Positions 1 to 6,511 of a stretch of 6,512 bases of DNA are shown piece by piece. The position numbers and the translations under genes were made by a program. Origin of the DNA: Lentisphaerota bacterium (GTDB lineage: Bacteria > Verrucomicrobiota > Lentisphaeria > Oligosphaerales > Oligosphaeraceae); NCBI GenBank assembly GCA_012799755.1, contig JAAZKQ010000844.1, positions 1 to 6,512 on the forward strand. Reading direction: 5' to 3'. The notes below the pieces were generated by a model. That model was not told where the DNA came from. It worked only from the letters and a program-made list of their open reading frames with translations, and did no database searches. Each line of letters opens with the position of its first letter. Positions within the stretch are counted from its first letter, which is position 1.

Positions 1-1818
1 AAGCCGATGGCCACCGTGGAGATTCCCGAATACTACCTGTATCAGGGAGAGACGCGGCAATTGCGTCCATACCAGCGTGAGGCCATGCAGGCGATGGACC
101 ATGCTATTGAGCTGGGCAAGCGACGTTTCCTGATTGAGTTGCCCACGGGCACAGGCAAGACCGACCTGACAGTCCTCTATATCCAACGCCTGATCAAAGC
201 CGGCCGCGCCGAGCGTGTTCTCTTTCTGGTGGACCGTGAGCAGCTGGCCAAGCAGGCATTGGAGGCTATTCAGATTGTGCTCAACCAGCACGGCAGCTAC
301 TGGCTTCGTCCAGGCATGGCGCGGCAAGAACGGCAGATCACCGTCTGCCTGCTGCAGACGATGATCAGCCGCTACAAGGAGTTCACCAGCGGTTATTTCG
401 ATGTCGTCGTGGCCGATGAGTGTCACCGCTCAATCTACGGGATTTGGCAGACCGCTCTGACTCATTTCGATGCCTTTCACATCGGCCTGACCGCCACCCC
501 GGCCGCCTATATTGAGCGCAACACCTTTCAGTTCTATCAGTGCAGGGACGGTCAGCCGGACTTCGCCTTTCCCATCCTTCAAGCTTTCCGCGATGGCTAT
601 CTCTGCCCATATAAATTCGCCACAGGCATAACCCAGATTCTCGCTGAGGGGGCCGAGCTTGATGATGAGACCTACGATCCCGCCAAGTTTGAGCGGGAAT
701 GGACCAACGAAGACAGCAACAGGATGATGATGGCGGAGTTCGACCGACTGGCCTGGGAGAACTACAAGGAACTTGCCCCGAATCAGAAGATTGGTCCCGG
801 CAAGGCCATCGTGTTTGCAATCACCAAGCACCATGCGGCGCGGCTGGCTTCCTACTTGAACGCCCTGCACCCCGAACAGAAAGGGCGTTACGCCGAAGTA
901 ATCACGAGCGATGTCAGCGACGCGGAGAACCTCATCAAGCGTTTCAAGCGGGAGGACTACCCGCAGGTCGCCGTCAGCGTCGGCATGCTCGACACCGGCT
1001 TCAATTGTCCGGAAGTCCTGCACCTGGTGATGTGTCGTCGCGTACGCAGCCCGATCCTCTACCAGCAGATGCGTGGCCGTGGCACCCGAACCGCGCCCCA
1101 TATCGGCAAGCGGAAGTTTGTGATCTACGACTTCTTCGGCAACCATGAGTACTTCAACGACAGCGATACCGACGTCTTCACAGGCACTGGCGGCGGCCAT
1201 GTTCCGGCTGGTCCTCGCAAGCCGCCTCGCCACCCCGGCTCTCTGATTGAACTGGGGCTTGAGGATGAGTGGTTGCATGCGGTCGCCTACGTCGAGGTGG
1301 GGCCGGAGGGCGAGCGCGTTGACAAGCGCGATTACGTCACCAATTGGCAGACTGCCGTACAGTCTGCCGTTGTCGAAGACCCGATCATTCAGAAGATTCG
1401 CAGGGGCGAAGCGCTTAGCGAGCAGGAGGAGAATACTCTGATCAAGCGGCTCAATCAGCCGGAGATGTATTTCAACGAAGAAAACCTCCGTCGCGCTTAT
1501 CGGCAGCCGGGCGGCAACCTTATTGACTTCATCAAGGCGGCCCTCGGCAGCCTGAAGATCAAGAGCCGCGAAGAGCAACTCACAGAGAGTTTCCAGGCTT
1601 GGCTGGTGGCCAAGTCTCTCGCGCCACAGCAGGCGCAGTACCTCTCGCTCCTCAAAAACCGCGGCATCGCCCGGGGTCAAATTGAGCTCGCCGACCTCTT
1701 CCAGCCGCCGCTCTCCATTCTCAACGCGGCGGCGCTGGGCGTCAAGCTGTTTGGTGAGCAAGGCCTGAAGGAAATCATCCAAGACATGAACGAATCGGTT
1801 TTCAAGAAGACCGCATAA
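1..1818 (+). CDS. hsdR: Type I restriction enzyme R subunit, helicase/translocase part (5' end possibly outside window)
   Basis: This is the motor subunit of a type I R-M system: it uses ATP to pull DNA past the HsdM/HsdS complex before cleavage. Counting from the ATG at base 7, a Walker A motif PTGTGKT lies at residues 46-52, a DECH box (motif II) at 137-140, GLTATP (motif III) at 160-165, a motif V-like stretch ending DTGFNCPEV at about 329-337, and QQMRGRGTR (motif VI) at 353-361. Residues from about 480 to 600 resemble the EcoEI R C-terminal domain, which contacts the methyltransferase. The N-terminal PD-(D/E)XK nuclease domain of ordinary HsdR (roughly 150-200 residues before the helicase) is not visible. 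The frame is open to base 1, the ATG at 7 has no visible ribosome site in the six available bases, and the protein begins in what is normally the linker before the helicase. I therefore think the gene continues upstream. A nuclease-less protein starting at 7 remains possible. Confidence 0.9.
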   Translation, partial: KPMATVEIPEYYLYQGETRQLRPYQREAMQAMDHAIELGKRRFLIELPTGTGKTDLTVLYIQRLIKAGRAERVLFLVDREQLAKQALEAIQIVLNQHGSYWLRPGMARQERQITVCLLQTMISRYKEFTSGYFDVVVADECHRSIYGIWQTALTHFDAFHIGLTATPAAYIERNTFQFYQCRDGQPDFAFPILQAFRDGYLCPYKFATGITQILAEGAELDDETYDPAKFEREWTNEDSNRMMMAEFDRLAWENYKELAPNQKIGPGKAIVFAITKHHAARLASYLNALHPEQKGRYAEVITSDVSDAENLIKRFKREDYPQVAVSVGMLDTGFNCPEVLHLVMCRRVRSPILYQQMRGRGTRTAPHIGKRKFVIYDFFGNHEYFNDSDTDVFTGTGGGHVPAGPRKPPRHPGSLIELGLEDEWLHAVAYVEVGPEGERVDKRDYVTNWQTAVQSAVVEDPIIQKIRRGEALSEQEENTLIKRLNQPEMYFNEENLRRAYRQPGGNLIDFIKAALGSLKIKSREEQLTESFQAWLVAKSLAPQQAQYLSLLKNRGIARGQIELADLFQPPLSILNAAALGVKLFGEQGLKEIIQDMNESVFKKTA

Positions 1819-1826
1819 GGGAAACA

Positions 1827-3497
1827 ATGAACCAGGCTATTCGCAGAAAGCTGGACCGTATCACCGACATTCTCTGGGCTGGCGGTGTCACCAATCCAGT
1901 TACCTATATCGAACAGATTTCCTATCTCATCTACCTCAAACTGCTTGACGAAGAGGAGTCCAGCCGCGAGCTGAAGGCCCGCCTCATGGGGGAACAGGCC
2001 AACGGCGGCGCCGAACTCTTGTTTCCCCAGCAAGCCGAACGCTATCGCTGGTCGAAGTGGCGGTTCAAGAGCGGCAATGAGCTCCGAGATTATGTGCGGG
2101 ACGAGGTTTTTCCCTACATGGCCTCCTTGGTCAAGGAAGAACCCCAGATCGCCGAATACTTTCGCGACGCCGTGCTGGAGATCATTGATCCGAATGTCCT
2201 GAAGCAGGTCGTGGATGAGATTGACGGCATTGATTTCGCGCGCCTGGGCAGCGACGTCAAGGGCGATATTTTCGAGTATATGCTGACACACTTGGGCCAG
2301 TCGGCCCTGAACGGTCAGTTCCGCACGCCCCGGCAGATCCGCACGATGATGGTTGAGATGGTTGATCCTGATTTTGGCGATAGCGTCTGCGATCCCGCTT
2401 GCGGCACGGGTGGTTTTCTGATTGACGCTATTAGCTACGTCCTGGCCAAGTACTCGACCGAGCCGACGGAAGTTCCGATTTACGGGGAGGAATGGCTGGA
2501 TGAACGCGGCCAGACCCTTGAGGAGGCCAGAAAGGCCAATCCAAACCTGCAAGTTTATCGCAAGGGGCCCGGCGAGAAGATACCCGACTGGGGCATCCTT
2601 GAACAATCCATGTACGGCATTGACGTCTCGCGCCAGATGATGCGGATCGCCATGATGAACCTGGTGCTTCACGGCATTCGCCATGCCAGGGTCAGACGGG
2701 CAAACACGCTCTCGGAGATGGGCGGCCTCAGCGAAGACGACCTGAACCGCAAGTACAAAGTCATTCTGTCGAATCCTCCCTTTGCCGGACAGTTGCCGAA
2801 GGAATCCATTCGCAAAGACCTTCCTACCAACTCCAAGAAGAGCGAGCTGCTTTTTCTTGGCGTGATGATGGTGTCGCTCGCCCCGGGCGGCCGCTGCGCG
2901 GTCGTCGTGCCGGAAGGATTGCTCTTCGGCTCGACCTCGGCTCACGTCGAGTTGCGCCGCAAGCTGGTCGAGGACTATGACTTGTTGGCCGTCGTGTCGC
3001 TTCCCGCAGGCGTCTTCAAACCCTATGCCGGTGTTAAGACCGCCGTCATTGTCTTCCAGCGGCCGCTGTCGGAAGCCAAGCGGGATAAAAAAGCACACCA
3101 GGAACGCAAGATTTGGTTCTACGATATCGAGTTCGATGGCTATGACCCCAATAAGATTCAGGGTGGCGGCCGTCCCGAAACTCCTGAGCGTAATGATATT
3201 CCCGAGCTGCTCAGGCTCTGGGCTGCCTATCGCCAGTCCGGCTTCACCAATCCGCCGGGTGTTGAAGCAAATAGTGTGCTGGAAGCGGGCAGTGTTGTCC
3301 CCCGCTGCTGGTGGGCATCGCTCACGACGGTGCAGGGAAATGACTACAATCTGGCCGCCGGACGCTACAAACCGCAGGTCGCCGAGAAAGCCCCCGACGA
3401 CGACCCCGTGGAATTGATCCGCGAGACCATCGCGCTGGAACGCAGTATCATCGAAGGGCTTGAGCAGCTGCTGCATGAAGTGGAGGCTGACCAATGA
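1827..3497 (+). CDS. hsdM: Type I restriction-modification system, M subunit (N6-adenine DNA methyltransferase)
   Basis: HsdM transfers a methyl group from S-adenosylmethionine to adenine N6 at the site chosen by HsdS; two HsdM and one HsdS normally make the methylase. The 556-residue length is usual. Residues 8-150 form the helical HsdM N-terminal domain (start LDRITDILWAGG). The catalytic domain follows, with GQFRTPRQI at 163-171, the SAM-binding motif DPACGTGGF at 189-197, YGIDVS at 263-268 and the catalytic motif NPPF at 316-319. All key residues are present, so it should be active. The gene starts 8 bases after hsdR with AAGGGA just upstream of the ATG. Its stop overlaps the next start as ATGA, so it is translationally coupled to the genes after it. 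The C-terminal end (about 520-556) is a charged helix of the kind that packs against HsdS conserved regions. Confidence 0.96.
   Translation: MNQAIRRKLDRITDILWAGGVTNPVTYIEQISYLIYLKLLDEEESSRELKARLMGEQANGGAELLFPQQAERYRWSKWRFKSGNELRDYVRDEVFPYMASLVKEEPQIAEYFRDAVLEIIDPNVLKQVVDEIDGIDFARLGSDVKGDIFEYMLTHLGQSALNGQFRTPRQIRTMMVEMVDPDFGDSVCDPACGTGGFLIDAISYVLAKYSTEPTEVPIYGEEWLDERGQTLEEARKANPNLQVYRKGPGEKIPDWGILEQSMYGIDVSRQMMRIAMMNLVLHGIRHARVRRANTLSEMGGLSEDDLNRKYKVILSNPPFAGQLPKESIRKDLPTNSKKSELLFLGVMMVSLAPGGRCAVVVPEGLLFGSTSAHVELRRKLVEDYDLLAVVSLPAGVFKPYAGVKTAVIVFQRPLSEAKRDKKAHQERKIWFYDIEFDGYDPNKIQGGGRPETPERNDIPELLRLWAAYRQSGFTNPPGVEANSVLEAGSVVPRCWWASLTTVQGNDYNLAAGRYKPQVAEKAPDDDPVELIRETIALERSIIEGLEQLLHEVEADQ
3482..3486 (+). 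promoter_or_regulatory. Ribosome binding site for the 82-residue frame
   Basis: GGAGG lies 7 bases before the ATG at 3494 and inside the last codons of hsdM. It shows that the small frame is set up for efficient translation, even though most of the gene appears to be gone. Confidence 0.7.
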
Positions 3498-3742
3498 GCG
3501 ATCCAACCGCCGTTAAGATCGAATCCCAGAATCTGAACGTCGGTGCTCTGTTCAAGGACTTCTATTCCGTGCCGGACTACGCCGATTTAGCTGCCATCGC
3601 CGCCCAGGCTTTCATTGCCATCACGCAACGCAAGGACATGCTGACCAATCTCGCGCGCAAGGTCTGGACTATATCCAATGGGAAAAGCGCAGCGGCAGGC
3701 TCCGAGTCTCCGCCGCAAACAGCCGAAGAGGTAGGGCAATGA
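3494..3742 (+). pseudogene. Internally deleted DUF262/DUF1524 (GmrSD-like) gene, in-frame remnant of 82 codons
   Basis: The first 29 residues (KIESQNLNVGALFKDFY, then SVPDY) match what I know of the extreme N-terminus of DUF262 proteins, where VPDY or VPDF is normally followed by QREYVW and later the DGQQR motif. Here the sequence jumps after about base 3580 to residues of a different kind. The part around AITQRKDMLTNLARKVW (54-70 within the region 41-62 by eye) resembles the last helix of DUF262-DUF1524 proteins, which often ends in R..L..LA...W. The simplest reading is an in-frame deletion of several hundred codons that left both ends. No catalytic motif remains, so GmrSD-type cleavage of modified DNA is not expected. 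The ATGA overlaps with hsdM and hsdS and both ribosome sites are preserved, so it may persist as a translational bridge. The alternative is an unrelated small protein that merely resembles these ends; family assignment is from memory. Confidence 0.6.
3727..3732 (+). promoter_or_regulatory. Ribosome binding site for hsdS
   Basis: AGAGGT lies 6 bases before the hsdS ATG at 3739 and within the final codons of the small frame. It supports that start, whose ATG overlaps the upstream TGA. Confidence 0.6.
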
Positions 3743-5037
3743 AATGGCGGAAGATCAGAATTGGCTCGCTTTGTAGGAAGGCGACCACACGCGATCCGCG
3801 TCAACAACCAGATACCCCATTTCGCTATATTGACATATCGAGTATTGATCGCGAGCAAAAGCTTATCGCGTCTTCGACAGAAATAATCGGTGTCGAGGCA
3901 CCGGGTAGAGCACGGCAAGTTGTGCTGGCTGGTGATGTGCTTGTCTCAACCGTGCGCCCCAATCTGAACGCGGTTGCCATGGTGCCTCCCGAGCTGGAGG
4001 GTGAAATTGCCTCCACCGGATTTTGTGTTCTACGTGCAGTTGAAAACCTCATCTTGCCAAAGTTCCTATTCTACTTTACTCGGACTGACACATTCATCAA
4101 TGCGCTACTTCAGCATGTGCGGGGTGCGAATTATCCCGCTGTAACCGACAGAAACGTGCTCAGTGTTGAAATTCCTTGGCCCACCCTCTCTGAACAACGG
4201 CGGATTGTGGAGATTCTTGACCAGGCGGATGCCCTGCGGCAACAGCGCCGCGCCGCCGATGAAAAAATCCAGCGCATCCTCCCCGCTCTCTTCTACCGCA
4301 TGTTTGGTGACCCTCTCCTGAACCCACATCAATGGCAGACTATGCCTCTTGGCGATCCGCGCGTAGCTGATATTAACCCAAGGGCAGACATAGATGGAAT
4401 GGCTGATGATGTTGAGGTTTCCTTTGTGCCGATGACCGATGTAGATGAAGTTTGGGGGAGAATTGTCGGGACGCAGACGAGACTACTTACAGATGTGCGC
4501 AAGGGCTTCACGCCGTTCGCGAATGGAGATGTGATCTTCGCCAAAATCACGCCGTGCATGCAAAATGGCAAAGCCGCAATAGCATCGAAGCTCAAGAATG
4601 GCCGAGCATTTGGCTCCACCGAGTTTCACGTTCTTCGTGCAGGTTCACTCACTACGAAAGAATGGCTCTATGGTTTGGTCCGTCTTGATGTTTTTCGAAA
4701 ACAGGCAGAAGCAAGTTTCACAGGAACAGCAGGGCAGCAACGAGTCCCGACAACCTTTCTCAGAAATTACGAAGTTCCTGTTCCACCGCTTGCACTACAG
4801 GAAGCATTTGCAAATGCTGTCAAGGCTGTTCTGGCGAATGTCTCGAACATGAACAATCTCCAAATCACCGGCATATTCGATAATCTCCTCCACCGCGCCT
4901 TCACCGGCGAATTGACGGCGAAGTGGCGGGAGGCGCACAGGGAAGAAGTCGAAGCCGAGATGCAGGCTCAGGCCAAAGTCCTGGCCGGTCCAGTGGCTCG
5001 CCCGGCCAGCCGGGGTGGAAAGCGGGGGAATCCATAA
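3739..5037 (+). CDS. hsdS: Type I restriction-modification system, S (specificity) subunit
   Basis: HsdS chooses the bipartite DNA target and holds the two HsdM subunits. The 432 residues show the usual two-fold layout. Target recognition domain 1 spans about 1-148, ending in the IPWPTLSEQRRIVEIL boundary. A coiled-coil conserved spacer covers about 150-190 (EQRRIVEILDQADALRQQRR, then RMFGDP). Recognition domain 2 spans about 195-348, and a second conserved helix covers about 350-395 and contains LLHRAFTGELTAKWR. A charged tail of about 35 residues (EEVEAEMQAQAK, then basic and Gly/Pro-rich) follows, which is common in one HsdS subgroup. No frameshift or stop is seen, so it should be functional. 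The target sequence cannot be read from the protein. Base composition looks less GC-rich in the recognition domains than in hsdR/hsdM, as expected where domains are exchanged between strains. The ATG overlaps the preceding stop, indicating coupled translation. Confidence 0.95.
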   Translation: MKWRKIRIGSLCRKATTRDPRQQPDTPFRYIDISSIDREQKLIASSTEIIGVEAPGRARQVVLAGDVLVSTVRPNLNAVAMVPPELEGEIASTGFCVLRAVENLILPKFLFYFTRTDTFINALLQHVRGANYPAVTDRNVLSVEIPWPTLSEQRRIVEILDQADALRQQRRAADEKIQRILPALFYRMFGDPLLNPHQWQTMPLGDPRVADINPRADIDGMADDVEVSFVPMTDVDEVWGRIVGTQTRLLTDVRKGFTPFANGDVIFAKITPCMQNGKAAIASKLKNGRAFGSTEFHVLRAGSLTTKEWLYGLVRLDVFRKQAEASFTGTAGQQRVPTTFLRNYEVPVPPLALQEAFANAVKAVLANVSNMNNLQITGIFDNLLHRAFTGELTAKWREAHREEVEAEMQAQAKVLAGPVARPASRGGKRGNP

Positions 5038-5050
5038 GCAGAACAGCAAA

Positions 5051-5297
5051 ATGCCGCTGCTGGAACTCGTCGAGTTCTTCAACCGGGTCCACGAACTCGA
5101 TTCAAGGATGGAGGCCGGACAGAGAGACCGCCTTATCATCAGCTACGCATGGCAGGATGCAGCCCTTGCCGAATGGCTTGCCCGCAAACTTATGTGTGTC
5201 GGCCATGCGGTCTGGATTGATCGTTTCAAGCTGCTTGGCGGAGACACCTGGCCTGATGACATTGACGACGCGATCAAAGAGCGCAGCTTTCGCACGG
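5051..5297 (+). pseudogene. TIR-domain protein gene, truncated after about 82 codons
   Basis: From the ATG at 5051 the frame begins MPLLELVEFFNRVHELDSRM and then enters a TIR fold: ISYAWQD (residues 30-36, first strand/box 1), the helix ALAEWLARKL, VWIDRFKLLGG (55-64) and the BB-loop-side helix DDIDDAIKERSF. After residue about 82 (base 5296) the resemblance stops. The second half of the domain, including the helix that carries the catalytic glutamate in NAD-cleaving TIR proteins, is absent. The frame stays open to the TAG at 5645-5647, but from 5347 it runs antisense through the PIN gene and has no TIR character, so I end the feature at the break. A GTG at 5015 is an alternative start but has no better ribosome site. 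The gene lies 13 bases after hsdS in the same direction and was probably an accessory gene of the R-M operon. NADase or signalling activity is not expected. Confidence 0.7.
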
Positions 5298-5346
5298 TTC
5301 CCAGATGCGGCAGAGCAATCTCAGTAAGTTTTTGTGTGGGGAGCTG
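5298..5346. other. Junction between the TIR remnant and the PIN gene
   Basis: These roughly 50 bases belong to neither the recognisable TIR homology on the left nor the PIN coding region on the right. They mark a rearrangement breakpoint between two units that face each other. I see no transposase, no convincing inverted repeat and no T-run terminator here, so convergent transcription from the R-M operon and the PIN operon may not be cleanly separated. Confidence 0.5.
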
Positions 5347-5901
5347 TTATGGGCAGGCAGCCAACAGTCGTGGGTTTGAGGTCAATACCTCTATGCCTCC
5401 GAGCTTCATGTCCCCGTCGTTCGTCAACAGCTTCATGCCGCGAAGCCTACAGGTCTCGACTATTGCCCCGTCATTGAAGTCAAGCGTTCCCCGTTCAGTC
5501 TCCGCCAGAATCCACGGCAAGTCAGCTTTTGTCAGCACGGTGGGCTCGACCTCGGCCATTGCCAATATCCGCTTGACATCTTCAATCACTGGCTTGGCTA
5601 CCGCTGCGAAATCCTTGGAACGTCGGAAGTTTTTGAAACTCAAGTAGGTATGTTTCCACGCTGCTTCGTATTCCAGGCGCAGAGAGCGGTTGATGTACTC
5701 GCTCAGCACAAGGAGTTCAACGATTGGCCGGGCTCCGGCTTCAATAAGCTTCTTCATTGCCTCACTGTACTGCTCGGCATATTGAGGCGGCGGTTGTGTA
5801 GCAGGAGGTAGAAGATAGAGCCACACATTGGCATCCACGAGAATTTGCTCGCCTGCGTGGAAAACATAGCTAGAGGAGTCGAAAGCCTTATTTTTCCTCA
5901 T
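5347..5901 (-). CDS. PIN-domain protein, probable Mg2+-dependent ribonuclease
   Basis: PIN domains are metal-dependent nucleases that usually cut RNA and are often toxins. This 184-residue protein shows the acidic set in order (numbering from the ATG at 5901): D23 in ILVDANVWLY, E68 in VLSEYINRS, D144 in LDFNDGAIVETC and D162 in LLTNDGDMKLG. It ends in a complete-looking EVLTSNPRLLAA. All four acidic residues are present, so it should be active. It is longer than typical VapC toxins (about 130-140 residues), with an extra helical segment between the second and third acidic positions. The ATG at 5901 lies 9 bases after AAGGAGG; a GTG one codon earlier (5904) is equally possible. The start overlaps the 3' end of the STAS-like gene, so the two are translationally coupled. 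Its partner is therefore most likely the STAS-like protein, not a classical VapB-type antitoxin. The exact PIN subfamily and target are not known to me. Confidence 0.88.
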   Translation of the reverse strand: MRKNKAFDSSSYVFHAGEQILVDANVWLYLLPPATQPPPQYAEQYSEAMKKLIEAGARPIVELLVLSEYINRSLRLEYEAAWKHTYLSFKNFRRSKDFAAVAKPVIEDVKRILAMAEVEPTVLTKADLPWILAETERGTLDFNDGAIVETCRLRGMKLLTNDGDMKLGGIEVLTSNPRLLAACP

Positions 5902-6250
5902 CACCTATTACCTCCTTCCAGGCGGCGTCATGCTGGGGCTTGTTGGCAAAATAGCGCTTCGCGTTTTCAATAGCGCGGTCAACCATTTGCCGGTCTTCGT
6001 CCGTGATTTCAGTATAGGTCAAATTTGCGGTCAGGAACGCCTCCGTGTAATCGCCGTTATAGAGCTGGCCAATCGCCGCATTTAAAAATGCAGTGATCAG
6101 GTTTCCGCGATTCAAAAAAGACAAGTCCACCTTCCGCTTCGCCTTGAAAGCGGTGACGATCTTCTCGTAAACCTTCTGACCGTCGGCAGTGGAAACCCAT
6201 ACCGGGCTTCCAACGATGTCGTAAATTTTCAACTGAGTCCTGTCTGACAT
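5888..6250 (-). CDS. STAS-like domain protein (DUF4325 type)
   Basis: A 120-residue protein matching the DUF4325 STAS-like pattern as I know it: an N-terminal strand LKIYDIVGSPVWVST (residues 7-21), a helix DGQKVYEKIVTAF, a strand VDLSFLNR, and the hallmark LITAFLNAAIGQLY at 51-64. A helical tail with DEDRQMVDRAIENAKRYF follows. STAS domains act as small switch proteins; in SpoIIAA a serine near the position of T53 in this motif is phosphorylated by the kinase-like SpoIIAB. Whether T53 is used here is inference. The ATG at 6250 has AAGGAAG 6 bases upstream. The gene sits 14 bases after the stop of the ATPase-like remnant, and its last codons overlap the start of the PIN gene, so it is the middle unit of an operon. 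It may restrain or regulate the PIN nuclease; an antitoxin role is possible but not shown. Confidence 0.85.
   Translation of the reverse strand: MSDRTQLKIYDIVGSPVWVSTADGQKVYEKIVTAFKAKRKVDLSFLNRGNLITAFLNAAIGQLYNGDYTEAFLTANLTYTEITDEDRQMVDRAIENAKRYFANKPQHDAAWKEVIGDEEK
5911..5917 (-). promoter_or_regulatory. Ribosome binding site for the PIN gene
   Basis: On the - strand this reads AAGGAGG, a perfect Shine-Dalgarno core, inside the STAS-like coding region. It lies 6 bases from the GTG at 5904 and 9 bases from the ATG at 5901, which restricts the PIN start to one of these two adjacent codons. Confidence 0.75.
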
Positions 6251-6256
6251 TGCCGA

Positions 6257-6263
6257 CTTCCTT
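6257..6263 (-). promoter_or_regulatory. Ribosome binding site for the STAS-like gene
   Basis: On the - strand this reads AAGGAAG, 6 bases before the ATG at 6250, and supports that start. It sits between the stop of the upstream remnant and the STAS-like gene. Confidence 0.65.
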
Positions 6264-6264
6264 T

Positions 6265-6435
6265 CTAACCCGCGCGTTCCGAACTCAAGCGGTATGATTT
6301 CGTGTCAGCGGTATTGATTTCCAAATTTACAACTGTGCCAGTAAACGATTGTTCCATACGCACAACGTTTTCACCGTCAGGCCCGCACTCCCAATATCCT
6401 TGATCAGATACGATTTGGATGTAAGCGATCAGCGA
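6265..6435 (-). pseudogene. C-terminal remnant of a GHKL/HATPase-type ATP-binding protein
   Basis: On the - strand, after a TAA at 6436-6438, 56 codons are open to the TAG at 6265-6267. They contain no convincing start with a ribosome site; the only in-frame ATG, at 6357, would give 30 residues. The translation looks like real protein: AYIQIVSDQGYWECGPDGE, then FTGTVVNLEINT and SYRLSSE. A strand ending in S-x-x-G-Y-W, a turn, and then GT-V-V-x-L-x-I-N-T is the pattern I know from the end of GHKL/HATPase ATP-binding proteins (G3-box GT followed by the last strand), a family often encoded next to DUF4325 proteins. Its stop is 14 bases before the STAS-like ATG, typical operon spacing. The ATP-binding N, G1 and G2 boxes are missing, so no ATPase activity is expected. 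An alternative is a frameshifted or unrelated short gene; the assignment is by eye. Confidence 0.5.
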
Positions 6436-6457
6436 TTAATAACAGACATTTTTTATC

Positions 6458-6485
6458 CGCAGATTACGCCGATTTGCGCAGATTA
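6458..6485. repeat. Three imperfect 9-base tandem units (CGCAGATTA type)
   Basis: CGCAGATTA at 6458-6466 is followed directly by CGCCGATTT (6467-6475), one extra G, and CGCAGATTA again (6477-6485). The outer two are identical. The block lies just outside the point where the ATPase-like remnant is cut. Similar AGATTACGC-type runs occur in intergenic DNA of many environmental bacteria as far as I recall; their function is unknown to me. Confidence 0.6.
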
Positions 6486-6487
6486 TT

Positions 6488-6511
6488 AGCGGCATGTCTC
6501 GCATCGCCGCT
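6488..6511. repeat. Small imperfect hairpin at the right edge
   Basis: AGCGGC (6488-6493) pairs with GCCGCT (6506-6511). Inside it ATG (6494-6496) pairs with CAT (6502-6504), with one unpaired C at 6505 and a five-base loop. There is no T-run after it within the window, so a terminator cannot be claimed. It may be part of the adjacent repeat element. Confidence 0.4.

Noticed and set aside
430..1827. Open frame of 465 codons on the - strand across hsdR
   Set aside because: It is antisense to well-supported helicase motifs and its translation resembles no family I know; a shadow of the + strand gene.
1677..3506. Open frame of 609 codons on the - strand across the hsdR/hsdM region
   Set aside because: It runs antisense through the clear HsdM gene, has no recognisable domain, and is explained by codon bias on the coding strand.
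4923..5327. Open frame overlapping the hsdS end and TIR start in another frame
   Set aside because: Both underlying genes are clearly recognised in their own frames; this one has no domain signal.
5298..5647. Continuation of the TIR frame to the TAG at 5645-5647 as a fused C-terminal domain
   Set aside because: From 5347 it is antisense to the PIN gene, which has all four catalytic acids and a good ribosome site; the TIR extension has no family character.
5347..6250. Classical VapBC toxin-antitoxin pair
   Set aside because: The upstream partner is a STAS-like protein with no DNA-binding VapB-type fold, and the PIN protein is longer than usual VapC; the order alone does not justify the VapBC name.
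6265..6357. A complete 30-residue gene from the ATG at 6357
   Set aside because: No ribosome site precedes that ATG, and the protein-like sequence continues upstream of it to 6435, which fits a truncated C-terminus better than a small gene.
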